A DNA stretch of 43,912 nt from an uncultured Paracoccaceae bacterium (GCA_937916485.1 CALFSV010000285.1:1-43912), one strand, 5' to 3'; shown: positions 1 through 8,488, numbered from the stretch's first letter. Made by a program: numbers and translations. The notes: generated by a model not told the origin, from the sequence alone.

Positions 1-233
1 TCCGCCATCACTTTTCTTTATGTCGTTGTAAATAAAGTGGAAAGTTGCCTTGCGCCAAGTCCCTTCGCGCATGTTTTCCCCCATTTGATTTGGGAAGAAA
101 CCAGAGCGTGACGGAATTAGATTGGCAAATCACCTGTGCAAATCGGTTCGAAACGGATGCAGGAGCACGGGCATGAAACGCCCGACGACCCTGCTCGCGA
201 CGATCCGGTCGCCAAACAGAGGAGTGCATCGTC

Positions 234-923
234 ATGTCCAATGATCGTTTGATTAAAGGGGTGAGAGCCGAGATCGCCTCTCATCGGCTGACGATGAACC
301 AGCTCAAAGCAGATGCATCTGGTGGCTTGCTTGATGACGGTACCGAAGTGGCGGTTTCTCAAGTTTTAGTCGGATGCCGCCACATTCTTGATCGCGCTAT
401 GAATGTGGTTTGGGCTTCGTACAACACCAATAAGCCCACCAAGCAAAAAGCTGATGTCTACTTTCCGTGCCGCGATACTGCCGAGAAATTTACTGATCAT
501 CTGTCGCGGGCGGAGCGTGGCAACCTGCAGAAGGACAATCCAGACCTCTTCGAGGTGATCCAGTCGTGTCAACCGTTCTCAAACACCGTGGAGAGTTGGC
601 TTGTGGACCTCTTTACACTGACGCAGGACAAGCATGAGGCCTACGTCGAGATTGCTGGCTCGGCGTCAAGGGATCTTCGAATTGGCGGAGGGCAGATGGG
701 CACGATTAAGAAAATTGTGATTATGCCTGACGGTAGCGTACACGCAGATGCCGAAATGATTGACGCAAAAACAGGTAGGTCTGAGCCGCTGAAATTCGAC
801 TTCATTGTGCGCTTTAACCAAGTGCTGCGAAAGACAGGACAAGATCCTGTTGGTTACTGCGGTCAGTGCATCAATCGCGTCGAATACGTTTTCGATAGGA
901 TCATGAAAGCCGTATCGCTGTAG
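234..923 (+). CDS. Hypothetical protein, 229 aa, unknown function
   Basis: I do not recognise this protein. It looks soluble, with no signal peptide or membrane segment. The N-terminal half is rich in charged and polar helices, and a C-terminal stretch (about residues 150-200) of alternating hydrophobic residues suggests beta strands. A Cys-Gly-Gln-Cys pair (CGQC) near residue 212 could be redox-active or bind a metal, but only two cysteines are close together. The ATG at 234 follows a good ribosome binding site (GAGGAG at about 220-225). The gene is visibly more A/T-rich than the operons further right, and a strong terminator at 1040 ends its transcript. It has no operon partner and sits beside decayed genes, so it may be acquired accessory DNA. 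That it is a real gene is likely; its function is open. Confidence 0.7.
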   Translation: MSNDRLIKGVRAEIASHRLTMNQLKADASGGLLDDGTEVAVSQVLVGCRHILDRAMNVVWASYNTNKPTKQKADVYFPCRDTAEKFTDHLSRAERGNLQKDNPDLFEVIQSCQPFSNTVESWLVDLFTLTQDKHEAYVEIAGSASRDLRIGGGQMGTIKKIVIMPDGSVHADAEMIDAKTGRSEPLKFDFIVRFNQVLRKTGQDPVGYCGQCINRVEYVFDRIMKAVSL

Positions 924-1039
924 CTGGCAGTCCGCGGCGACCTAGATGGAGCGCGAGACCTGATCGTGGAACATGCCCAGCTTGCGGGCGGCTACGCATG
1001 TGCCGCCAGTTGATCTGGGACCAGACCCGGGTGGCTTTA

Positions 1040-1062
1040 GGTGCCCAACTTGGGCACCTTTT
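1040..1062 (+). terminator. Rho-independent terminator
   Basis: GGTGCCC (1040-1046) pairs with GGGCACC (1052-1058) across a five-base loop; the palindrome extends two more pairs inward. TTTT follows at 1059-1062, then a T-rich tail. It lies 117 bases after the stop of the 229-aa gene and is the only candidate to end that transcript. Confidence 0.75.
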
Positions 1063-1067
1063 CGTTC

Positions 1068-1199
1068 TTAGACGATCCTGCCCCACTCGGCGACCAAGTC
1101 CGCGCACTCGATCTGGCTGATCTCCCGGCGGTGCAGGCGGCGAGGGCTTTTCTTTGTCCTCCCCTCCGCGATGACTTTAACGCAGGTGTCGTGAAGCAT
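1068..1199 (-). CDS. Possible small ORF or gene tail, 43 aa
   Basis: This frame runs from an ATG (1197-1199) to TAA (1068-1070) on the minus strand. The predicted peptide is charged and reads like ordinary protein (Arg/Lys-rich middle, then an Ile-Glu-Cys-Ala helix-like end), and most of its third codon positions are G or C, as in coding DNA of this genome. No ribosome binding site is obvious and no family is recognisable. It could be the 3' end of a deleted gene in this decayed region, or a chance frame. Confidence 0.2.
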   Translation of the reverse strand: MLHDTCVKVIAEGRTKKSPRRLHRREISQIECADLVAEWGRIV

Positions 1200-1275
1200 C
1201 GCGTTCCACCGAAAGAATTTGCAAGGTCGTGGACACCTATGGAAACACGGGCCGCCCCCCAACCAAGCTCTTTCC

Positions 1276-1869
1276 ATGGAAAACCAATATGTTAATGCCG
1301 CTTTCTTGATCATCTTTCTGATCGCAACCGTGATCGCCATCCACGCGTTGTACGTGCTGCTGTTCCGACCGGGCCGGCGGAAAGCGGCCGCCCTACTGTT
1401 GCTCGGCTCCACCATTGGGCCGATCGCATTGTTGACCGTCTTTCTAGCGGTAACCATCGAGGTCCCAGAGATGACACCGGAAGGACGTGGAGTGATCGAG
1501 GCCAAGCGTGAGCGCCGGGAGCAGGAAGCAGTCGACCGGATCGAAGCCAAGTGGCTGGCCGAGGAAAGAGCAGCGGCCGCCGAGGAAGCCGCCTGCCTTG
1601 GGGACACGCAGTGCTGGCGCGATCGCCAAAACCTCGCTGCCGCCTTTGCCTGCGAGGATCGGGTCTAGCGGATGGCGAGGTATTCGGCTGAGTGGACCGA
1701 CGGCGTCTGGCAGTTGAAGTTTCCAAGGTTCTGGTGGTCACAGTTTGGCGATGCGATCCGGTTCCAAACCGGCTTTGGCGCGTGGGGTAGCATGATCTAC
1801 GAGTGCACATACGATCCGGCCATGGAGACCGTCGTCAACGTCACCGTGCGCGATGGCCGTCTGCCCTGA
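1276..1869 (+). pseudogene. Membrane-anchored small protein gene split by in-frame TAG
   Basis: Two open stretches in the same frame, 1276-1665 and 1669-1869, are separated only by a TAG at 1666-1668. Together they would encode about 197 aa. There is a hydrophobic segment at residues 8-28 and another at about 38-60, then a long Glu/Arg/Ala-rich helix. The C-terminal domain has the pattern Cys-x5-Cys-Trp, then an Ala-Arg-Tyr/Glu-Trp-Thr-Asp-Gly stretch, then a GFGAW...YEC motif. I recall this arrangement from an uncharacterised protein family common in Rhodobacteraceae, where the residue at the TAG position is usually charged, so a single substitution in a GAG or CAG codon would explain the break. 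The usual start is the ATG at 1276. The frame is otherwise undamaged, so the mutation may be recent or a read-through product may exist. The family assignment is from memory. Confidence 0.7.
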
Positions 1870-1897
1870 TGGGCGAGTGTGTCGCGGACGCCGTGGC

Positions 1898-2227
1898 CCT
1901 TTTTCACCTTTTGCGACCGCGATCTGGTCACCGTCTTTGCCGAGGTGACCGATGCCATCCAATGCTACAGCCTACGCCCCGGCAAGGACGATGACGTCGC
2001 CTAGGAGACCGAGAAAAAACCGTTTCTTGTGGTCGTGGCCAAGGCCCTTGGCCTCACGAAACTGCGCAACGTCCCGACCGGTGGCGATGCCTATGAGACC
2101 GCCCGCGAACAAGGGGATGACGCCAACAACCTGTTGTGCCTCGAGCCCGGCGTCGTCGTTGGATACGAGCGCAACATCTACTCCAACACCCTCCTGCACA
2201 AGCCGGGTGTTGAGGTTATCACGATCC
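1898..2227 (+). pseudogene. arcA: Arginine deiminase remnant, 3' part, interrupted
   Basis: Arginine deiminase converts arginine to citrulline and ammonia, the first step of the catabolic arginine pathway. This frame shows the late middle of that enzyme: [10 protein letters not shown], then a PTGGDAYE motif, then [12 protein letters not shown] and NTLL...GVEVITI. An in-frame TAG sits at 2002-2004, and the usual Asp-Asp-Gly-Asn-Asn is Asp-Asp-Ala-Asn-Asn. The frame ends just after VEVITI, before the family's catalytic Cys motif (Gly-rich, then HC), so no active enzyme can be made. Upstream of about 1898 the remainder of the gene is missing. It runs directly into the arcB remnant in a different frame, which shows that a deletion joined the two genes. 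Confidence 0.85.
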
Positions 2228-2890
2228 AATGCAGAGGTGCTGGCAAAGTTCTCTGGCGTGCCGGTGTTCCATGGGTTGACGGATGATTTCCATCCCACAC
2301 AGATCCCGGCCGACCTGATGACCATGCGCGAGTTCACCCACAAACACCTGTCCAACATCGCCTTTTGCTTTTTGGGGGATGCCGGCAACAATATGGGCTC
2401 AAGCCTGATGGTGGCCGCCGCCCTGATTGGCATAGACATTCGCCTGTGCGGCCCACAAAGCTGCTGGCCCGACACTGACCTCGTCACACAGTGCCGGACG
2501 ATCGCAGAGGCTACCGGAGCCCGGATCACCCTCACCGAGAAGCATGCCGAAGGGCTTGAAGGTGCGGATTTTGTCTACACCGACGTCTGGGTGTCCATGG
2601 GCGAACCTGATGAGGTCTGGGACGAGTGGATTGCACTTTTGTCGCCGTACTGCGTGACAAAAGAGGTGACGGAAAAGACCAAGACCCCTTGCGTCAAGTC
2701 CCTCCATTGTCTGCCCGCCTTTCACAACCGCGACATCGAGGTGGGTGAGGCAACCTTTCAGAAGTCTGGCATCGACTGCATGGAAGTGACGGAAGAGGTG
2801 TTCGAAAGCGCGGCCTCGGTCGTCTTTGGTCAGGCCGAGAACCGGATGCACACGATCAAGGCGGTTCTTGTCGCCACGATGGGGTCCTGA
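2228..2890 (+). pseudogene. arcB: Catabolic ornithine carbamoyltransferase remnant, 5' end deleted
   Basis: Ornithine carbamoyltransferase splits citrulline to ornithine and carbamoyl phosphate in the arginine deiminase pathway. About 220 C-terminal residues remain: [16 protein letters not shown], the [11 protein letters not shown] stretch, DVWVSMGEP, the catalytic LHCLPAFH motif and a normal C-terminus with a TGA stop. The carbamoyl-phosphate domain with its Ser-Thr-Arg-Thr-Arg motif is absent, because the frame begins abruptly at the arcA junction near 2228. The retained part has no stop or frameshift, so the deletion is probably young. An open frame that extends further upstream in this phase is only the shadow of arcA in another frame. 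Confidence 0.88.
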
Positions 2891-3530
2891 GCAAGTCGAA
2901 ATCCCGACAAGGCGTCAGCATTCTCATAGAGACGTCTGGTTTCACCGGCGCAGACCAATCTGTGTCAGCATGGCTTGATGACGGCGGTGCCATAGTCTGA
3001 CTTTCCACCTGATATCGGTGGACATGTACCTGCCCAAGTGGGCCAGAGACACGCGGGACCTGTTGTTCCCAAATCCCCCAAACCTGCGTGCTTCTCGTTT
3101 TGCGGAACCACGGCTCAGTTGCCCAAAACATTTGAGGGATTCATCTTGAGAATCCAGCGTGGTGGCTGGGATGCAGGCGGCAGCAATATCATTGCTGGTG
3201 GAGTTGGGGGTGCGATCATTAACGGTGATTTCAATAATGGCCAGCCAACAACGGTGACGGGCGACTTTATCCTTCAATAAAACGCAAGGTTGCGTCGGGG
3301 CGGCTATTCCAACCTCAAGACTTGTACGTCTGGACGAAGGCCTGCTTCAGCTTGCTGATCACGATTGAGGGTGCCCCAATGAAGGGGCACCTTTACGCGG
3401 CTCTGTTGAAGCCATCAGAAGTGGGCATCCACGCCATAAACAGAGCCGTCGAGAGAGGCACGTTGTTCCCAACCGACCATTGCCACTTGGACAAGGTCAA
3501 TCTGAAGAACCGACAGCGGGAAACGCCGAC
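2891..3530. other. 640-base gap after the arc relic, no intact gene
   Basis: No complete gene is visible. Two short stretches read like protein but end quickly: about 37 codons open at 2887-2999 in a phase different from arcB, and a Gly/Asn-rich stretch at about 3160-3280 on the plus strand. I cannot assign either and regard them as gene debris. The hairpin at 3370-3391 is listed separately. Confidence 0.5.
3370..3391 (+). terminator. Hairpin, possible terminator
   Basis: GGTGCCCC (3370-3377) and GGGGCACC (3384-3391) form an eight-pair stem with a six-base loop, followed by only TTTAC. The stem resembles the one at 1040-1058. No active gene ends just upstream, so it may be a leftover of the deleted arc operon. 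Confidence 0.4.
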
Positions 3531-4916
3531 CTATTTGTCCAGCTCTTTAGCGGCCGTTTCGACAGCCTGACCAAGCCGGTCGATGAGCATTTCGATTTCA
3601 TCTTCTGAGATTATCAAGGGAGGACAGATGGCGATCGTGTCTCCGATCGCACGGACGATGAGCCCCCTTTCTTCGGCCAGGGCCGCGACCCGGGCACCGA
3701 ACCCAACGGATGGCTCAAAGAACCGACGTGGTTCTCTGCTCGAGACAAGTTGAACCCCGGCGAGCAGGCCGACACCGCGGACGTCGCCCACATTCGGGTG
3801 ATTGCCCAGACGTGCCATCAGGCCATCCAGCAAGGTCGCCTCAAGCGCGGCGGACCGTGCAGGAATATCGAGGTCTTCGTAGATGGCGATGGCCTCCCGC
3901 GCGACTGCGGCCGACACCGGGTGCCCGGAATAGGTCATGGTCAGTCCAAAGATGCCAAGGCGATCTGAATATTCCACCATGGCATCGAAAATCCGTGCAT
4001 TGATCAAGAGCGCGGACATCGGGATATACGCGCTGGTCAGGCCCTTGGCGCAGACGATCAGATCGGGGCGCAACTTCATTGTCGTTGTCCCGAACATATT
4101 GCCGGTTCGGCCAAAGGCGGTCACGACCTCGTCTGCAACCAGCAAGATATCATACTTATTCAAAAGGGCTTGGAGCCCGTCAAAGTACCCATCCGGAGGG
4201 ACAATCACACCGCCTGCGGCCATCACCGGCTCAGTAAAAAATGCAGCGATGGTGTCGGGTCCCTCCGACAGGATGCGCGCCTCCAGTTCCGCCAAAAGGC
4301 GGGCTACGAATTGCGCTTCGGTCTCTCCTTCTTGGGCGTCCTCAAAGAAGTGCGGCTTGCGGACATGAAGGAAGCCCTCAAGCGGCAGATTGAAGCCCTT
4401 ATGTGCATACGCCACCCCGGACAGCGACGCCGAAGCAATGGTGTTCCCGTGATAGGCTTTTTCATGCGAGAGGAACTTGCGCTTTTCGGGTTTTCCCACA
4501 GCATTCCAGTAGTACCAGCAAAGCCGTGCAGCACAGTCGCTTGCTTCTGATCCGGAATTCGCAAACCAGACGTGCGACATCGGAACCGGTGCGATCTCGA
4601 GCAACTTTTCAGCCAGTTCGATTACGGCAGGATGCGCTTTGTGGTTGGTCAGGTGGTAGTAGGCGAGCTTGCTCATTTGCGCTGCGCAGGCATCGACAAG
4701 CCGTTGCTGACCATACCCCAAGGATATGCACCAAAGACCGGACATGCCTTCAAGATAGGTTTTGCCATCCCCATCAGTCACCCAGACGCCTTGTCCGCTC
4801 TCGATGATTTTGGGCCCGACTTCGAGATGGAGAGACAGATTTGTCAGCCCGTGCACCAAGGCTCGCCGATCACGAGCCTCAAGAGAGTTTGGGGCCTGAT
4901 GGCTCGGCGACGTCAT
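3531..4916 (-). CDS. Class III pyridoxal-phosphate aminotransferase
   Basis: The 461-aa product is a fold-type I, class III (omega) transaminase. Such enzymes move the amino group of a terminal amine or beta/omega-amino acid to pyruvate or a similar acceptor. The SGSEA motif at residues 121-125 binds the cofactor phosphate, YHG at 155-157 follows, DE at 262-263 contacts the pyridine ring, and Lys291 in CAKGLTSAY is the Schiff-base lysine. Length and N-terminus are typical. The ATG at 4914-4916 follows GAGGAAC. It is a single-gene transcript on the minus strand, and its 3' end faces the decayed arc region. Beta-alanine, 4-aminobutyrate, taurine or putrescine are plausible donors; sequence motifs do not decide between them. 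Confidence 0.93.
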   Translation of the reverse strand: MTSPSHQAPNSLEARDRRALVHGLTNLSLHLEVGPKIIESGQGVWVTDGDGKTYLEGMSGLWCISLGYGQQRLVDACAAQMSKLAYYHLTNHKAHPAVIELAEKLLEIAPVPMSHVWFANSGSEASDCAARLCWYYWNAVGKPEKRKFLSHEKAYHGNTIASASLSGVAYAHKGFNLPLEGFLHVRKPHFFEDAQEGETEAQFVARLLAELEARILSEGPDTIAAFFTEPVMAAGGVIVPPDGYFDGLQALLNKYDILLVADEVVTAFGRTGNMFGTTTMKLRPDLIVCAKGLTSAYIPMSALLINARIFDAMVEYSDRLGIFGLTMTYSGHPVSAAVAREAIAIYEDLDIPARSAALEATLLDGLMARLGNHPNVGDVRGVGLLAGVQLVSSREPRRFFEPSVGFGARVAALAEERGLIVRAIGDTIAICPPLIISEDEIEMLIDRLGQAVETAAKELDK

Positions 4917-5173
4917 ATCTGTTGTTCCTCAATAAAAATGGTCAGGCCTGCCCAGAGGGGGCCGCGACGGGCAAAACGGCTCTGGCCACCGACTTGCCAA
5001 GCATCGACATTCTATGACGTTGTTATGCCTGATGAAAGGTACCGAGGAACAGCCAGCATCTCCGTCCTGGCGGAAGGTAGCGCGAAGTCGTCTGGGAACA
5101 CCGCAAGACAGACCCATGCCACAACCACTTCCGAAAGTTGCGGACCTGCTACGAAATGAGCGGCAGATTTATT

Positions 5174-5206
5174 GTCCGGCAAAAGGCCAGGGTGCATTTG
5201 CCGGAC
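5174..5206 (-). terminator. Perfect 10-bp inverted repeat, possible terminator
   Basis: GTCCGGCAAA (5174-5183) is mirrored exactly by TTTGCCGGAC (5197-5206) across 13 bases. Read on the minus strand it follows the TAA of the remnant at 5211 by a few bases, the usual place for a terminator, and is followed by an A/T-rich but not T-run sequence. An operator role is the alternative. Confidence 0.4.
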
Positions 5207-5210
5207 GGCG

Positions 5211-5480
5211 TTAGAGTGGGTAGCTTGTCGATTGTTCGCGTTTGATGTCAAAAATCTGCCCCTGTTCCAGGTGCGGCAGAAGCCGTCGGAACGCTGGTAG
5301 GAACTTGTTGAACTGTGGCACAACCCCCAATGCCGCCAGTCCAATGCAATACTTCGAGCAAGAGCCTACGGGATGGCACCCCGCACCGCGCAGGATGTTA
5401 TCCGCGATGCCACGCCCAAATGAACGGACAGCCACGATCGAACGCCCGAGAGGTAATTTGCAGGGCGGAACGGGGATTGG
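5211..5480 (-). pseudogene. Possible LysR-type regulator remnant (tentative)
   Basis: A minus-strand frame ending in TAA at 5211-5213 encodes about 85 residues that read like real protein. It includes GRSIVAVRSFGRGIAD, then GAGCHPV, GLAALGVVPQF and FLPAFRRLLPHLE. The pattern of hydrophobic strands and the phrase around GVVPQF recall the effector-binding domain of LysR regulators. Nothing resembling the DNA-binding half is present upstream and no start is supported, so if the assignment is right this is only a fragment. The adjoining hairpin at 5174-5206 fits a former gene end. Confidence 0.25.
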
Positions 5481-5639
5481 CGGGCTCTCTGCCGGATTCA
5501 GTGGGCGTCGCCGGTGTCGGCCTTCACGTCCTTGCCTGCCTTGCATCTAGCTGGCGCTGGTGATCCGCTATCGTTGACCGGGTAGAGTGAACCCACTACT
5601 GCGACGAAAAGAGAATTCATTCCACCTGAGGAGCTTCTC

Positions 5640-6686
5640 ATGCCACTGCCTTCCCGGATGAGCGGCATCATCATGACGGGGCATGGTGGTCCCGAAATGC
5701 TCAAGTGGCGGGACGATCTGCCTGTCCCCGAGCCGGGCAAGCGGGATGTTTTGGTCAGGGTAAGTGCAGCCGGCGTGAACAACACCGACATCAATACCCG
5801 GATAGGCTGGTATTCAAAGAACGATGCCAATGCCCAAGATACCGGCTGGTTGGGAGAGCCGATGTCTTTGCCTCGGATACAGGGGGCTGACGTCTGCGGG
5901 CATATCGTAGCCGTTGGCGATCAGATCGATCCCGCGCGAATTGGGGAACGGGTCCTTATTGAGCCGTGTCTTCGTGAAGTGGATGGGACCACCCTAGAGA
6001 CGCCTTGGTATTTCGGATCGGAGTGTGATGGTGGATTTGCCGAATTTGTCCGTGTTGCCGCGCGCCATGCTTACAAGATCAAAAGCGATCTGAGCGATAT
6101 TGAACTGGCCTCGTTCCCTTGTTCATATTCCACCGCCGAGAACATGCTGACGCGCGCTGCGGTAGCAGCGGGTGAAACCGTGTTGGTGACCGGCGCGTCC
6201 GGCGGTGTCGGATCAGCGGCCGTGCAACTCGCGTCCGCCCGGGGGGCGAGGGTTATTGCAGTCACAAGCGCCTCAAAGGCTGACAAGATCAAGGCGCTTG
6301 GCGCTGAAAGTACACTTCTCCGGGACGACGACTACCTATCGGCTCTTGGCGAACGTCAGGTGGACGTCGTCGTTGATCTTGTCGCTGGCCCAAAGTGGCC
6401 CTCATTGTTGGACGTCTTGCGCCCTGGGGGGCGTTATGCGGTTTCTGGCGCTATCGCAGGGCCGATCGTCTCGTTGGACGTGCGCACGCTTTACCTCAAG
6501 GACCTAAGCTTTTTTGGCTGCACGGTGTTGGAGCCCGAGGTTTTTGGTGTTCTGGTCCGGCGGATCGAACGCGGCGACATCAAGCCGCTTGTCGCAGAAG
6601 CCTATCCACTTCGTGAGATCGGCGCCGCGCAGAGGGCCTTCGGTGAAAAAAGCTATATCGGAAAGATCGTTCTTACTGTGAACTGA
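5640..6686 (+). CDS. Zinc-independent MDR family oxidoreductase (quinone reductase-like)
   Basis: The 348-aa product is a medium-chain dehydrogenase/reductase that uses NAD(P)H, cytoplasmic. A GroES-like N-terminal domain is followed by the nucleotide-binding Rossmann fold with TGASGGVG at residues 184-191. At the position where zinc alcohol dehydrogenases have a Cys ligand it has Asn-Asn-Thr-Asp (47-50), and there is no four-cysteine structural zinc lobe, so it belongs with the zinc-free quinone oxidoreductase branch. An insert at about residues 55-80 and 108-130 is longer than in short quinone reductases. The ATG at 5640 follows GAGGAG (5626-5631). The gene stands alone; no neighbour suggests a substrate. 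Confidence 0.88.
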   Translation: MPLPSRMSGIIMTGHGGPEMLKWRDDLPVPEPGKRDVLVRVSAAGVNNTDINTRIGWYSKNDANAQDTGWLGEPMSLPRIQGADVCGHIVAVGDQIDPARIGERVLIEPCLREVDGTTLETPWYFGSECDGGFAEFVRVAARHAYKIKSDLSDIELASFPCSYSTAENMLTRAAVAAGETVLVTGASGGVGSAAVQLASARGARVIAVTSASKADKIKALGAESTLLRDDDYLSALGERQVDVVVDLVAGPKWPSLLDVLRPGGRYAVSGAIAGPIVSLDVRTLYLKDLSFFGCTVLEPEVFGVLVRRIERGDIKPLVAEAYPLREIGAAQRAFGEKSYIGKIVLTVN

Positions 6687-6870
6687 CACCTGGCCTGGTA
6701 CGGGCATTTCCGGGCAATGGAGCGTTCGTTGGCAGCTTCGGACGGCGACATCTGGGGCACTGGGCACAGCCTGGCTGGCGCTGTGTCCCCCCAAGTCAGA
6801 CCACAGGGCGACAGGGGCCCGGAAGATGCGTCCTTGCCGGGCACCGTCCAGCACCTTTAGACTCGCCTCT

Positions 6871-8127
6871 ATGTTACGTAGTCTTGCACCGCTGACGGCG
6901 CTGTTCCTGGGATCTGCCTTTTTGCTTCTGGCAGGTGGCCTGAACGGCTTGATCCTCCCACTAAGGGGGCAGTTGGAAGGCTTCTCGGCGGCCTCTCTTG
7001 GCTTGCTCGGAACAGGATGGGCCATCGGTTATGTGGCCGGATGCCTTCGAACACCGGCTCTCGTGGCAAAGGTAGGCCATATCAGGGCGTTTGGCGTGAT
7101 GTGCGCCTTGGCCGCGATCACAGTCCTGCTCTCTCTGATCTTCCTGACGCCCTACGTCTGGATTCCATTGCGGGCTGTGTCCGGTTTCTGCTTTGCCGGG
7201 GCAGCCATGATTGTTGAGAGCTGGCTGAACGAGCGTACGGAAAAATCTTCCCGTGGACGCGTCTTTGGCATCTACACAATGGTCAATCTTGCCGCTACCA
7301 CGCTGGGACAGATGATCCTCACGGCGGGGGATGCGCGTGGGTTCCTGTTCTTTGTTCTGGCGGCCATATTTTACTGCATGGCACTTTTGCCCACGGCGCT
7401 GTCCGCGACAACAACGCCCACCGCTCTGGTCAGTGTTTCGCTGGACTTGCCGGCGCTTTGGCGAAACTCTCCAATTGCCGTCTTTGCGGTGTTGATGGTT
7501 GGGGTGTCCAATTCGACATTCGGAACGCTCGCGGCGGTCTATGGGGCGCGGGTTGGTCTGACGACAAGCGAGATTGCCCTGTTTGCCAGCATTCCAATCC
7601 TCGCCGGAGCGGCCGCACAGCTGCCCATTGGCATCCTTTCGGACCGACATGACCGACGGCTTGTTCTGATTGGCACGGCGGCCCTCGCTCTCTTGGCGGA
7701 TGCGGTGTTTGTCCTAAGTGGCATCACCTCGCCAACATTCTTGCTCGTAAATGTCGCGGTCTTTGGAACGGCAGTCTTTGCAATGTATCCGGTGATCGTG
7801 GCGCATGCGAATGACCATGCCGAACCCGGAACGTTCATTCAGGTAAGCGGTGGCCTGCTCTTGGTATACGGTGTGGGGTCGATCATTGGGCCGACGGCTG
7901 CGGGCTTTGCCATTATGACTCTAGGACCCGAAAGCCTCTTCATGACGACCGGTGCCGCGCATATCCTCTTGTTGACGTTCGCGCTCATCCGGCTCCGGGC
8001 CCGTGCTGCTGTCCCCAATCAGGACAAGGGGTCGTTCCAGATGTCCCCGGTTACACGTGCCAGCACCCCTGAGACCGCGGTCCTTGCGACAGGCTACGAG
8101 GATGAGACGGTTTCCTCGCTCGACTAG
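6871..8127 (+). CDS. MFS transporter, 12 transmembrane segments
   Basis: This inner-membrane protein of about 418 aa has the major facilitator layout: two sets of six hydrophobic segments, with a basic loop after segment 2 and a repeated basic loop (SDRHDRRLVL) after segment 8. It resembles the YcaD-like group of putative efflux carriers. I chose the ATG at 6871 because family members start close to the first membrane segment. An in-frame upstream start at 6826 would add 15 residues of unlikely leader. The tail of about 40 residues after the last segment is hydrophilic and not conserved-looking. It follows the reductase in the same direction after 184 bases, so co-transcription is possible but not shown. 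The substrate is unknown. Confidence 0.88.
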   Translation: MLRSLAPLTALFLGSAFLLLAGGLNGLILPLRGQLEGFSAASLGLLGTGWAIGYVAGCLRTPALVAKVGHIRAFGVMCALAAITVLLSLIFLTPYVWIPLRAVSGFCFAGAAMIVESWLNERTEKSSRGRVFGIYTMVNLAATTLGQMILTAGDARGFLFFVLAAIFYCMALLPTALSATTTPTALVSVSLDLPALWRNSPIAVFAVLMVGVSNSTFGTLAAVYGARVGLTTSEIALFASIPILAGAAAQLPIGILSDRHDRRLVLIGTAALALLADAVFVLSGITSPTFLLVNVAVFGTAVFAMYPVIVAHANDHAEPGTFIQVSGGLLLVYGVGSIIGPTAAGFAIMTLGPESLFMTTGAAHILLLTFALIRLRARAAVPNQDKGSFQMSPVTRASTPETAVLATGYEDETVSSLD

Positions 8128-8488
8128 GGTGTCCCAGTGGCCAGCCCGTTCCGCCTTTGGGAAGTCATGAACACGAAGCATGGTGATGAAGGACAGCAAG
8201 GCGGTATTCTCTGATCGAAAGTATGGGCCTTGGGTGCATTCGTTGGGCTACTGTCGCCACAGCATGCGATATCCCGAACGTTAACGGAACGTCCACGCTT
8301 GAACTGCAGTGGTTACGTTGTCCCAACAGTGCCAGTGCCAGTGCCAGTGCCAAAAAGTATTCAAAGTTGAGGAGTTCTTTTCAAAGTGCGAATATGGCGT
8401 TGAAGCAAAGGGCGAACTGGGCCATTCGGCCCAAACGCCGCAGCTACCAAGGCAGCGACTAGCACGTATCGGATAGACACTTCGCCAT
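8128..8488. other. 361-base gap with a short tandem repeat
   Basis: No gene-like frame is convincing on either strand. The only structure is the four-copy hexamer repeat at 8328-8351, and a CGTTAACG palindrome near 8277. It presumably holds the promoter of the acyltransferase gene, but I cannot point to clear -35 and -10 boxes. Confidence 0.5.
8328..8351. repeat. Tandem repeat, AGTGCC x 4
   Basis: Four perfect head-to-tail copies of the hexamer AGTGCC lie about 140-160 bases upstream of the acyltransferase start. A hexamer tract can change length by slippage; here it is outside the coding sequence, so it could at most alter promoter spacing. Confidence 0.85.

Larger units (their letters stand above)
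924..1275. other. Gap between the 229-aa gene and the broken membrane gene
   Basis: This 352-base stretch holds one clear feature, the hairpin terminator at 1040-1062, and one doubtful one, a 43-codon open frame on the minus strand at 1068-1199. The bases from 924 to 1039 show no gene-like frame. Confidence 0.6.
4917..5639. other. 723-base gap with a hairpin and a possible regulator remnant
   Basis: No intact gene is visible. The part from 4917 to 5170 shows nothing recognisable. A perfect inverted repeat lies at 5174-5206 and a protein-like minus-strand frame ends just beside it at 5211; both have their own entries. The right end carries the leader of the reductase gene at 5640, including a possible promoter: TTGACC at 5574-5579, a 17-base spacer and a weak -10 at 5597-5602. 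Confidence 0.5.

Noticed and set aside
1666..2004. TAG codons inside two neighbouring genes (1666 and 2002) as a sign of amber reassignment
   Set aside because: One of the two genes is also truncated at both ends, and all healthy genes of the window read normally. Mutational decay explains both.
1952..2227. Extending the ornithine carbamoyltransferase frame upstream to 1952
   Set aside because: Upstream of 2228 the amino acids in this phase make no sense, while the arcA sequence is obvious in another phase. The extension is a shadow.
3038..3280. 80-codon plus-strand frame with a Gly/Asn-rich end, possibly a calcium-binding repeat protein
   Set aside because: No nonapeptide repeat, no ribosome binding site and a composition unlike the rest. 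Not enough to call a gene.
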